From Sceloporus undulatus (taxonomy: Eukaryota > Chordata > Lepidosauria > Squamata > Phrynosomatidae): a DNA stretch of 64,000 bases. A program made the position numbers and the translations under genes. Positions 53,820 through 64,000 of the stretch are shown in pieces. Each line of letters begins with the position of its first letter. Position 1 is the first letter of the stretch. The notes under the pieces were generated by a model that saw only the letters and a program-made list of their open reading frames with translations, did no database searches and was not told the DNA's origin. The stretch lies in the NCBI RefSeq assembly GCF_019175285.1, contig NC_056523.1, forward strand, positions 206,150,247 through 206,214,246, given 5' to 3'.

Positions 53820-55080
53820 TTGCTCACAGGAGAAACGTTGATTTTTGCATAATATTAAAATCCTCTAAAGCATAGAGGTTTTTCATGATATGGCCCTGGT
53901 CCTATGTTTCTCTGGAAGGCGGTAACAATTCCTATTCCCATTTTAGGCAGCAGTTATGACTGGATCAGGTGCTGCTTGGCTTTGCGAGGCAGGGATCCAC
54001 TGTAAATGTGTACTGCAGCTCTCAAAAGCAACAGAACAGTGTAAAAGTATTGTACAGAACTTTTGCTAAACAAGCATGGGTGGGGTTATGCAGTGATCAA
54101 TTCATAATATGCTAGATCTATATATGTATAATGCAAGATCTATGTATTCAGAATGTATCTGAATATGCCCCCTTGAGGGGAAAAATGGTTCATTCTCAAT
54201 CCAGATAGTTTTGTAATGGCAAACAGTTTGTAATACAATTCATAGTTGTCTCAGGGGACATTAAGTCCTGTGTGGTTCCTGACAGTGGTCTCAGCATAAA
54301 TGTTAACTCCCCCAGCCCAACAACCAGGGCTCCTTGATTCCAGTGCCAAGAAAGATGGTTGAGATGGTATACCAACGTACTGTATTTGCTGCTACTAACT
54401 GGCTGCTGTGGGTCCTTTAATGAGTGTGTTGTACTGTTCTCCCTTTAAGTTTCCAAATGTTTTCAGTCTTTCAATTCAGTGCTTGATTTTTAACATGACA
54501 GCTTCTTAATAAATTGTTCTTCACTGTCATATAATTTGTTTAGCTGTATTGTTTTAATGTGTCCCTCCTGAATCTTATATTCAGAGAAACATGTGCTATA
54601 AATAAATAGGACAGGATATGGATAAAATGGACAAGCCAGAGGAGTGCAAAATTATTTTTACATCTTACAATATCCATGTTTGCACATGGTGGAACTTTAC
54701 AGAAGCATAAGCTTGTGTCACACACACCACCTATGCATTGTACATATTCAGTTTGTACCAATTACAGTGACACTTCAACAAGGATTAATCTAAAAGAGAC
54801 TTTGAAACAAATATATCAAGTGGGAGCCTTGAGGCAGCCCTTCTGTGCATGATAAACAGGAATAGCAATCTGCTGGGATGAAAGACTGTTAGCTGTTCTG
54901 TCACCTCTTAATTCAGAGGATCAAAATCATGCCCCCCTCGAAATACTAGTGGACTGCAAGCCCCAGCTAGCACTGCTAAGGATAGGAATGCTTGAATTTT
55001 CAATCCAACATCTGAAAAGCCACATGATCACCATGCTTCCTTTGAAAAGAATCACCAATTACTTCTAAGAGGTCATGCTC
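53820..55080. other. Intergenic DNA between convergent genes
   Basis: No gene is visible. An AATAAA at 54,508-54,513 on the + strand could be a distal SMC2 polyadenylation signal. A diverged interspersed repeat (CTAGTGGACTGCAAGCCCCA region) lies near 54,930-55,010. Confidence 0.4.
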
Positions 55081-58000
55081 CTTTATTTAATATAACACTT
55101 TATGGAGGAAGGTTTCATTCATTCAGTCTGTATACATACTTGATATCCAGATACAGAAATTCAACGCAGTGAATTTAATGGAGACTTTTTTTCTTGCAAC
55201 ATTAGAAATCTTTCCCAAAAAAAAAAAAAGATTGTAAAATCAGTGGGGTGTTATAGTGTCAAATTCACACACTTCAATCCAGGTATACAAAGCAGCATTA
55301 AACAGCAGCACAAGCACCCATATTTGGGTGACAGTGTTTTATAGTGCAATTGTTTTCAGAGGAAAACATAACTCTCCAAAGGCCACTTTTTTCTATCAAG
55401 TCAACAAATTTGAAAGAGGGATAGGTATCTTGACCTCTACGTTAACTTTTTGCAAGTAGGTTTCTCAGAGAGGCACATGTTTGTTTGACAAATTCAGAAT
55501 CTAAATTTGGAAGAAAACATTAGTGAAGCGATTTATCCAACTTGCATGTTCCAGATAGTTCTTATTCTGGAATTTTAAAGTTTTCAATACAATTGATATA
55601 AAATCCATTTGGAAATATCTACTACAGCAAATGCTTCAAATTTATACTTTAGATTCCATTTAAAAATATTGAAGCCCTTGCTGAAGAGTCATACTGGAAA
55701 TCTAGCAATTTGTCTACAGTTGTCATGGGTTCTATAAAACACTCAAAATGACTGTTGCAGAAAGAAAAAAGTTTCTGCCTATGTTTTTTTAAAAAGCTCT
55801 TGTGAGACAAAATAAAATGATGTTAAGTTATGCAGATATCTTATGCCTTGAAACATTCACTTTTACTAATGTGTGTTTGGCAAATTTCAAACTAAAGACA
55901 GACAGGCAACTCTCTGTAAATACATTTAAATCCTTTAGCTGATGGCACCTCACAGTTCCTTAGCCACACAAGCTAGGCAGAAGACAAAAGGCTTTTAACA
56001 GGCAGTCAGACAACAAACACACAGCAATCACAATTTCTCCACTGAGTTCTAAAGGCCAGCGTATATAACACATGCTGGCATTTCTGAAACTTGTGCGATG
56101 TCAAGAATGGACATCCCACCCACCATCACAAATTTGAGGTATGGCTAAGGATAAAAGGATCATACTCCACCACAGCTTAACATTTGTGGACAACAGCAAG
56201 TGCGGAGCAACCCTAAAATCCTCTTGCTTCTCAAATATGATAAACAGGTGGTAAATGTGTAGCCTTCCAAATATTATTGGACCATCAGTCCTAGGCAGCA
56301 TAGACAACATAGTCCAACTATATCTGGAACTTTCCCCATTCCTGTATTTAACTTTCCTACAAAGATCAGGAATATATTGAACAAGCCAATTTCTAAGGGC
56401 TGGTTTGAACAGCTTGGTGACCCTACCAAGTCATTTTAGGAAGCCTGCAACTGCATGAAGCATAATCTCTACAGTGGAACTTTTCATGAAGCTTCCAGAA
56501 TTTGCACAAAGAAAACTTCAAAAAGGGTTGTCTGCAACAGCTACAGACATATCTCTGCAGACATTGGTACATACGGCCCCAGCTGAACCATGGGCTCATT
56601 GGTGGCCCTGTTTAACAATTACTTGGGGGGCTGCCAGATGTGGGAACAGGCCTACAGTGTATCACCTGCTCTGGAGGATGAGTTTGTACATTGGAAAATT
56701 CCTCCGCAGAAGGCATTCGACATGTGAATCAACAAGCTACCTGAGTATAGATCTTCATGCAAGACACACCATGTTCTTGCCACCATCTTACATAACAGGA
56801 ATATCATACATGTTCTATTTATTAGCAGGTAGTGCACAGATTCCACCACAGTTCTTCCTTGTGTGTGTATAAGATAAGCAGCTTCTTGTTGAAACTGGTT
56901 CTGAAGTTAATACAAACTAAAAAATTAACTTTACCACCTAAACATTCTTTATTAAAATTGGAACAATTTTTTTTGTTCTTTTTCTTCTGCTACTACAGAG
57001 AAAAGGGACAGGGTAACAGCGCTATTAAATACAATCACATTTTTACTAGGTGTTAATGGGCATAATGTCATGTCTTGCTGTGCAAATCAAAAGTACTTCT
57101 TAAAAACCAGGAGATATTATGGCTGGTAATGTTACTAACTGCATAATCCTAATAACATTGAATGGTTACAGGTTCCCAAAGCAAAAGAGGAATTACAAAC
57201 TCAAAAGGGGAGGTCTGCTATGACATCATTCTTTGGAAATGTAGGACATTCTTGAAACATTTTAGGCAAGGGGTTTGCTAGTACAGTTCATCATGTAAAT
57301 AAACTTTGGGAAAGAGCAGGGCTCATTTTATCTGTTTTTTAAAAAAGCTGTCCCCACATATACCCTTATTTCCAAGCAACTAATTAAAGTGCTTCCGGTG
57401 TGCATTTTTATGTGAAATGACCCACACTTTTAACTCAGGAAGGCATGGACTTGTTCAAATACTCATATTTACTCCAATTTTACATCTGATGAAATGACAG
57501 CCTATGGACAATCGGAATAACCAGCACATACTGAGAAAATTCCAATACGAAGGTCAGAAAAGTTGGCCTCTTTATATTATTATTAGCTTGTTTCACCCTT
57601 CTATTGGCACCCACAGTGCTACTAATGTAACAAGTAATAATTACACCAAACGGAAAGTACAGGCAAAGCTTTGGAAAGACCACCGCTTTCCATTTCTCCC
57701 AAAAATCACCTTTGTTAATCCTTTTACGACAGTAGTTTTCATGTACACACTAACAATTTGTCTAATTTATTAATAAGGTGCTTCTTACCCTCTTTATTCA
57801 CACACACAGATCATAATATTTCCCAAAAATCCATTACGGAGTTTAGTTCTTTTTTTGTTTAATACGTGCCCGGCTTGCACACACACACTAACCAAACAGC
57901 TTGAAATGGTTAAAACAACAAAAAGAAAAGGAAATTAATTGGGAACAGAATTCAAGGTGTTCTTTATTTTAGCCAAGGAATGATGCATGCTACAAAATCA

Positions 58001-58088
58001 TCTTTAGTTTCCTCCTTTGAGTGTTCAAGAACTCACGGTGCACAGTTTTGCTAGCTTTGTTTTGCCTGGCACTCTGTTGGTTTTTCAA
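55080..58088 (-). other. ECPAS: Repeat-poor DNA, possible long 3' UTR of the ECPAS-like gene
   Basis: About 3 kb almost free of recognisable repeats follows the stop codon of the minus-strand gene. Minus-strand AATAAA signals lie at 57,963-57,968 and 55,082-55,087 and would define a short and a long 3' UTR. The absence of insertions suggests constraint, but this is inference. Confidence 0.4.
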
Positions 58089-58228
58089 TCAATAAAGATT
58101 TTCTAAGGTTCTCTTCAACACTGATGCTTTCTCTTGTAGCTCAGGCCTGCTGTCCAGAGTCAGGGCTGTTAATGAGTTTAGGAGGAGTTCTCTACTTTCC
58201 GTGCTCAGGCTTTCCCACTGTCTGGATT
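58089..58228 (-). CDS. ECPAS: ECPAS last coding exon with stop
   Basis: 140 bp encoding [40 protein letters not shown] and TLENLY then TGA (minus strand, 58,091-58,089). Acceptor CCTGTTTAG. Confidence 0.82.
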
Positions 58229-59044
58229 CTAAACAGGGAGAGGGAACACAACCCCATTATTTTTATTTCATAATCACTTCTTTACTTTTCAGCCAAAAAG
58301 CAGTTTCCCAAGGTTTGGGAATTGACAATTAAAGTCCATCATAACTTGTCAGTTAAAACAGCATCTTAACATTCAACATTTCTGGACCACTAGATATTAG
58401 TATATATGATCATGCATAGGAAAAGGCTATCTTTCAGTCATCCACAGCCCATAGAGAGCAGAGCTTTAAAGGTCAGGACCAACTCACTGAATTAAGCCTG
58501 GAAACTAAGTAGTAATCAGTGTGGTTCCCTTAAAAGTGGAGCTATATAGCATTAATTAATTATAATATCTATTAAGTATATATTAATTATTTAATAGATT
58601 AATTATATATTCATTAATATATATTCAGCTAGCAGCCCTAAACACAGAACATGCTGTAAAGGTTTTGTCTTGGCATAACAAACCCATGGAAGAAATCATT
58701 TCTGCTAGCTTTTGAAGCTGGTAGACAAACCATTTCAGCAAACAAATGGTCACACACATGGATTGTAGATTTAGGAGCACCCAAACCAACCTCTATTGCT
58801 TTATCTACATATATGTCTGCCAACATGTCCAGGAGTGCTTTGAAAGATACATAGGCTGGTACTAAGGTAAGATGCCAGAAATTATGTGCCCTGAAATCCA
58901 CTTTCAGAGCCTTATTTTATGTTTCCTTCCTTGCCCACACATTTCAATTACCTATCATTTGTCCAGGGCTCCAATAAGGACATCCCATGATTTAAGAGGG
59001 GGAGAATCAATTTTGCTTTCTAACACCTCAAAAGATTGCTGCCC

Positions 59045-59076
<32 letters not shown>

Positions 59077-62000
59077 TAATAATAAGCATGTTCATGTCAA
59101 ACACATGAAGGGAATCACTTAGGTTTAAACCCAAAGCTTGAACCTACTTGTAGGAATAGGGTAAAGGAAACTGATAGAATTGAATGGTGATTTAATACTT
59201 ATATAAATCCCACTGATTCAATGGATTTACACTGATTTGGATTTCCAAAAAGGATTCAGGTCACAAACTTGGGCTCTGCTCTGGGTTTGATTTGCATCTG
59301 CAACAATTACTTCTGTAAACAAGCCTTCTACAATCCAACCACGCAGCATTAATCTGCTTTTTAAACTGAAGAATTAATCTAGATAATCTTTTCCAAAACA
59401 AAGAAACTTACCTTCAAGTTTTGAAAGTAGCACTTCTATTACTGACAAGGCTTCAGTTCTTATAGAGGTGTAGCTTCTGTTCTCTAAAGGAATCAATGTT
59501 AAATTTAAGGATAAATTGTAAAAAATATATATACTGTACAGCTTTATACCAGACAAGCTAACATAAATGCCTTCTAAATGGCTCACAGAATCTGAGCAAC
59601 CTCTTTCTTTCACTCACTCCCAATTCTGGCTCATATTTATTATCATTGTTGTAACACATCTTTGCCAGAAATACTCTCATTTGAAAGATCCTGTAACTAG
59701 GGAGTAATGAGTCATACATTTCCCATTCAATCGGTCCAGGAAGCCCGCAGTCTTGGTTTCATTTTTTATTCTTCTCTGTCGTGTATCCCCCAGATCCAGG
59801 CCACAGCCAAGGCCTGTCGATTCTTTCTCTACAATATTGCTAAAATCCATCCATTTCTCTCAGCCTCTACCACCAAGACTCTGGTCCTCGCTCTGGTCAT
59901 CTCATGACTAGATTATTGTAACCTCCTTCTGGCAGCGCTTCCTCTCTCTCACCTCTGTCTTTTAATTTCTGTTCAGCACTCAGCTGCATGCATTATTACA
60001 TCCGCTCGCTGGTGTGACCATGTTTCTCCTCTACTTTCAAACCATCACTGGCTTCCCTTCCCCTCCGGTATTCATTATAAGCTCCTGTTGCTGACTTTTA
60101 AAGCCCTGCATGGGATGGCCCCTCCTTATTTATCTGAATTTTTTTCTCCTCACATTCCCACTTGTACCCTCCATTCTGGTAGTCAAAGTCTGCTGTCCCA
60201 GCCTAGGATCTCCACTGCCCTCATCCCAGATTCATCCCTTTTCACTTGCTGCCCCTCACTCCTGGAACCTTCTTCCCCCATGAACATGGATCATCACTTC
60301 TTTGACCAGTTTCACAACTGAAGACTATATTCAACTCAACAGGGGAAGTGTGGCCCTGTTGGTGCTCTTAGACCTCTCAGCGGCCTTCGATACCATCGAC
60401 AATGGTATCCTTCTGGAGCGCCTGAGGGAATTGGGAATCAGAGGCACTGCTCTGCAGTGGTTCCAGTCCTATCTCTTGGGGAGATTCAAGATGGTGTCGC
60501 TTGGCAACAGCTGTTCGGCCAAGAGGGAGCTCAAATCGGGTGTCCCTCAAGGACTGTCACCAATGCTCTTCAACATTTACATGAAGCCGCTGGGTGAGAT
60601 CATCCAGAGACATGGGGCGGGGTGTTATCAGTACGCTGGTGATACCCAAAGTTGTTTCTCCATGTCTCGGACTGCTTCAGTGACCAATAGCATCTCTCCT
60701 CTGCACCACACTGGCTCTATGTACAATTCTTCCCCTTAAAGCTCTGGAACAGCCTGACTAAAATCAAACTTTGAAATATCTGACATGACAAGTAGAATAT
60801 CTGGCTAACAAAATGACTTAAAGATCAGTATGGATAACCACAAGTACTGATACTGCCACTGTCACACCTGTTATTATGATCTGTTGGTTGGCTGCACGAA
60901 TGGCTCCTCACTATCTATACAGAAACTGTGGTTTCCATAAGCCATACATAAACATTCATAAGCAAATGTGTGGTGCATCCATTAATAAGTTTTGCTTTCA
61001 AATAATCCCTTGGGGTATTCCAACCAAGAAACATTAACCATCTCAGTTGGCATCAAGCTAATATTTAATTCAGTTCACCTATTTGTCTCTCAAGATAGAC
61101 TCAATAAAGATGGACAACAGAGAATTTTTATATCTGGTAAGTCAAGATTTAGAATGAAGTGATCAAAGAATATGACACACACACACACACACAGGTATTT
61201 ACCAAGAGAATGGGTAATAGATGAACATGTTTCCAACAATATTCTTGACAAAGCTACTGGGTCTGAGTATTCTGCTTCAAGCAAGAGTAACCTATCCAAA
61301 GAAAGAATAGAATAATTATGCTCTGATATGTTCATATATGTATGACCTTGTACTCATGTTCATGTAGATAATCAGCAGCTCAGAGGCCTTCTGTGCAGTC
61401 TCTGCAAGTGTTTAAGCTAGCACCATGAATTTTAGCCTAACAGCAAGCTACTTAGGCTCCTCACATGTCCCTCCCTACACACTCCTCTCCCAACCTGCCC
61501 TTCACATTTAAATTCCACTCTATGACATCCTGCCAAACAGTTCTTTGGTGGAATATGTGCAACACAATTATGGTGGAGAGGGCAGTGGGAATGTTTTACC
61601 CTCCCCGTTGTAACTGTGCACCTCTGCCCTCTTCCACCCATACAAGTCAGCTCTGACCCACTGACCAATGCTGCATCTGTACTGTCTCATGAAACAGTGT
61701 TATTTATTCACAAAATGGCATTGCATAATTGAGAATTTAGAGTTTAAAAGACCAAACAGAAGCAAGAACTTATTAGAAGATGAAACATTCTAAGGTCAAG
61801 GTTAACAAAAACAAAATGTTCCATTAGCTTCAATCTCCATTTATTCGACAAAGGAATCAAACTATATTTAAACATTTACTTCCTTTTTAATTATTCCAGT
61901 CGCCTTGTTGTTCTTGCTGTTCTCTTACTTCTACAAACTTCTAATGAGATGCAAAAATTAAAACTGGGTTAAAAAAAGTTTTCCATAAGTAGGTAGAATA

Positions 62001-62934
62001 GAACAAAATATTGGTCTACCAATCATTTACAAATACACACTGGAAATATGCCATTTGGGTGTCTGAGCTCACCAGCAGACATGCCCTCACAAAGAGGAAT
62101 GCCATGCAGTTATGGGATTTCTCACACGAAAAAGCAAAATATCACAGGGAAGCACACAAAAGCAGCTGCTCCAGCACTCATAAGAACATTACCCTTGAAA
62201 ATAAGCCTTCATTGCTTGGAGGACTCCAAGCTGAACTTTCCATGTACTGAGTTTTAGCCGTTCACACATTAGTGTACATAATTCTTGTCGATAGCAGCCT
62301 GTGAAACAAATATTCAAGACAGCCTCAGTTAAACAAAGACATCACTAGTTCCCACAAGGGGTTCAGACCCTCTCCTCCCCACCTCCCTTCTTGGCCCCTT
62401 ATTTCTGCCAAAAAAACATTCAGTGGAGAAGGGGCTCCCAAATCAAAGGCCATCATTTCCACATAGGTTTCAGACCTACCTCTCCAAGAAAAATACCAAC
62501 CAAGCTCACCTCTCATATAAAATACTCAAGTCTCTGGCACTCTTCCAAAAGAAGCTAAGGAATGCTCTAGCTGAATTCCCTGCACTGAGTTGAGGGTTGG
62601 ACTCAATGGCCTATGGGGCCCCTTTATGATTTTTCTTTCCATTTATCTGTTTATTTAAACAGAATTTTCATTCTCCCCCAAAAGTAATCTGATAGACTAC
62701 TATTCTAAGTATTTTTCGATTTCACCGATTTCCTGGTGGACTTTTGCTTTAAGGATAAAATATCACTGAGTTTGCTGAATTAAACCTACACTGTGTTTCT
62801 GGGTTTCTAGGCCATGCTTTCCCCAAACTCTCAAAGGCACAGAGGAGAGATTCCATCTGAAGTTCCTTCTCATTTTCATCCTCATCATCATCATCATTCT
62901 GTGGTGAACTGGTTCCCATGTTCTCTGGGCAGTT
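58089..62934 (-). CDS. ECPAS: ECPAS/ECM29 proteasome adaptor, last five coding exons (partial gene)
   Basis: Five minus-strand blocks splice in consistent phase into 183 residues and a stop: 62,790-62,934, 62,193-62,298, 61,203-61,291, 59,412-59,483 and 58,089-58,228. They contain [61 protein letters not shown] and [11 protein letters not shown]...TLENLY, which agree with my memory of the C-terminus of ECM29, a ~1,845-residue HEAT-repeat protein that tethers the 26S proteasome to other structures. All junctions are GT-AG. The rest of the gene lies beyond the right edge. The identification rests on recall, with no search. Confidence 0.8.
59045..59085 (+). repeat. (AAT)n microsatellite
   Basis: TAATAATAATAATAATAATA continues for about 40 bp in the ECPAS last intron. 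Confidence 0.9.
59412..59483 (-). CDS. ECPAS: ECPAS coding exon (second from last)
   Basis: 72 bp encoding [20 protein letters not shown] then SKLE across split codons. Acceptor TTCCTTTAG, donor GTAAGT. Confidence 0.82.
59700..60300 (+). mobile_element. L2-like LINE, ORF2 C-terminal fragment
   Basis: The + strand reads [40 protein letters not shown] and [20 protein letters not shown], the region after reverse transcriptase in L2-type LINEs. The frame is broken in several places, including stops near 59,908. Confidence 0.8.
60302..60740 (+). mobile_element. L2-like LINE, reverse transcriptase fragment
   Basis: A 145-residue open frame contains [40 protein letters not shown] and [13 protein letters not shown]. 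These are RT blocks with the catalytic YADD degraded to YAGD. It ends abruptly near 60,735. Confidence 0.85.
61173..61193 (+). repeat. (CA)n microsatellite
   Basis: ACACACACACACACACACAC directly beside the donor site of an ECPAS exon. Confidence 0.9.
61203..61291 (-). CDS. ECPAS: ECPAS coding exon (third from last)
   Basis: 89 bp encoding [20 protein letters not shown] and TCSSITHSL. Acceptor TTTCTTTGGATAG, donor GTAAAT next to a (CA)n run. Confidence 0.8.
62193..62298 (-). CDS. ECPAS: ECPAS coding exon (fourth from last)
   Basis: 106 bp encoding [20 protein letters not shown] and [15 protein letters not shown]. The split codon at its start reads TGC (Cys); I recall Arg here in human. Confidence 0.82.
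62580..62640 (+). mobile_element. CR1-like LINE 3' end, diverged
   Basis: GGGTTGGACTCAATGGCCTA and TGGGGCCCCTTTATGATTTT follow the CR1 terminal pattern. Confidence 0.6.
62790..62934 (-). CDS. ECPAS: ECPAS coding exon (fifth from last)
   Basis: Acceptor GTCTTATTGCAG (minus) and donor GTAGGT. It encodes [13 protein letters not shown], an acidic DDDDEDENE run, then [19 protein letters not shown], ending in phase 1. Confidence 0.8.
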
Positions 62935-63216
62935 CTGCAATAAGACCATAAGGAGTTGGTTTGGTAAAGATAAAAGGAAGCAAATAGTTAGTGTTTTACA
63001 CTTCTCTTTCCATGATAGCTCAGGCTTCTGAGTTATGTTATTGCTATTGCTGTTGTTAATAACGAGGTCAAGGCACTGAGGGCAATATCCAATAAAATCT
63101 AAATCTATTATACTACTACCTGTACTACAATACTAGTAATCATACTGAATGGTTTTAAAAAAAAAAACAACAAGCAAAGTAAATTTTAAGAAAATTAAGC
63201 ATTGCTACTCTGGTAA

Positions 63217-63372
63217 TATCCTCCTTAGAGGAGAGACTTAGGGAGGTGGATATGTTTAGCCTGGAGAACAGACAGGAGGTGATACGATAGCCCTGTTTAA
63301 GTATTTGACGGGGTATCAGAGTGAAGATGGAGCAAGCTTGTTTTCTGCTGCTCCAGAAAACAGGATATGGAA
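63217..63372 (+). mobile_element. CR1 LINE ORF2 C-terminal/3' region fragment
   Basis: GAGAGACTTAGGGAGGTGGA, ATAGCCCTGTTTAAGTATTT and GAGCAAGCTTGTTTTCTGCT match the end of CR1 ORF2, where this last piece encodes the final residues. Confidence 0.7.
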
Positions 63373-63379
63373 CAATGCC

Positions 63380-63540
63380 AGTTTATTCCTGATGTTTCGC
63401 CAGCATTCTCTGAAGATGCCAGCCACAGATCAGGAATAAACATCAGGAATAAACTCTTCTAGAACATGGCCACATAGCCCAAAAAGCCCACAAAAAACTA
63501 TGGATGCCAGCCATGAAAGCCTTCGACTTCAAATCATGAA
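63380..63540 (+). mobile_element. Penelope-like repeat fragment with hammerhead-like words
   Basis: TTTATTCCTGATGTTTCGCC, TCTCTGAAGATGCCAGCCAC, AGAACATGGCCACATAGCCC and CCATGAAAGCCTTCGACTTC are characteristic words of a reptile repeat that I associate with Penelope-like elements. CTGAAGA at 63,410 fits the hammerhead CTGANGA core, but the second core block is degraded on the same strand. Confidence 0.45.
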
Positions 63541-64000
63541 TCAACCGCACCCATGAGCCAGAACTCCTGGAGGTGTGGGGAGAACCAAACAACACATTCC
63601 AAGCTCCACTTTCCTGCTCTCACCTTCTCTCAGTTATGAAGGATTTTACAGACAATACTGTATTAGCTCCACAAAGAGAATGTGTGTGAGATGGCCTATG
63701 CACTCATTTATACAGCTGGTTCCTCAGAGATATAAATGGCATGACGAAAAGCTCCAGTACTCAAGAGAGCCCTATGAGACACCTGACCTTTTCTCTGAAG
63801 CATATGGATAGAACACAGAAGTTTCTAGAATAAAAGAAAAACAGTACCATCTGTGGCTCTTGGATCATGGGGGGAAATAGTGTGCACCCTCCTCTCAGGG
63901 AAGTGACAACTGGAGAAGTTGGAGGATCTTAACTTACTTAAAAATTTTATTCGGTCATTGACCAGCGATACAGTACAGAGTGCAATTGCAGCAATACAAA
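63540..64000. other. No recognised feature
   Basis: The 78-residue open frame at 63,575-63,811 has no recognisable domain or splice context. I could not see a further ECPAS exon here. Confidence 0.4.

Noticed and set aside
58638-58901. 87-codon minus-strand frame in the last ECPAS intron
   Set aside because: No splice sites in phase with the neighbouring exons and no recognisable domain.

Overview
The window is vertebrate nuclear DNA, most likely from a squamate reptile (probably an iguanian-type lizard). The organism call is an inference from the repeat mixture: CR1, L2 and L1 LINEs together, tRNA-headed and 5S-headed SINEs sharing one tail, Ty3/gypsy relics, and many fold-back MITEs of Tc1/mariner (Tigger-like), hAT and Harbinger type. 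Two host genes can be read with confidence. The first is SMC2 on the + strand, complete: a non-coding first exon in a CpG-rich promoter near 23.2-23.7 kb, then 24 coding exons from 28,077 to 52,317 that splice in frame into about 1,202 residues. The second is the 3' end of a gene on the - strand (58,089-62,934) whose last five coding exons match my memory of the ECPAS/ECM29 proteasome-adaptor C-terminus. The two genes converge tail to tail.

Layout. 0-11.5 kb is a nest of transposable elements. A gypsy integrase region is split by a Tc1-type MITE, which is itself split by about 6 kb of mostly unrecognised DNA holding two noisy satellite arrays (units about 136 and 118 bp). An L1 3' half and a second gypsy remnant (gag-like plus RT-like parts) follow. 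11.5-23 kb is more repeat territory: minisatellites, a non-autonomous hAT element sitting in a tandem repeat, a hAT transposase tail, an L1 5' piece interrupted by an L2 3' end, another non-LTR element, tRNA-SINEs, and a 10-N assembly gap at 22,347-22,356. 23.2-23.7 kb is the SMC2 promoter with GC box, paired CCAAT boxes, a palindromic CRE and adjacent E2F-like and CHR-like motifs. 23.75-24.43 kb is a TA-rich microsatellite. 28-52.3 kb is SMC2, its introns carrying MITEs and SINEs. 52.3-58 kb is the intergenic/3' UTR zone, repeat-poor in its right half. 58-63 kb holds the ECPAS C-terminal exons and an L2 relic. The right edge holds CR1 and Penelope-like debris.

Function. SMC2 is the ATPase core subunit shared by condensin I and II. 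Walker A, the Q-loop, the hinge, the LSGGQ signature and Walker B are all present and undamaged, so the gene should be functional. ECPAS/ECM29 is a HEAT-repeat protein that binds the 26S proteasome; only its last ~183 residues are here. I found no protein-coding system that looks new. The observations I rate highest are the very young Harbinger-type hairpin MITE (81-bp perfect arms) ending 39 bp before an SMC2 exon, the cell-cycle promoter grammar, the deep nesting at the left end, and the noisy satellite arrays that may partly be sequencing error.
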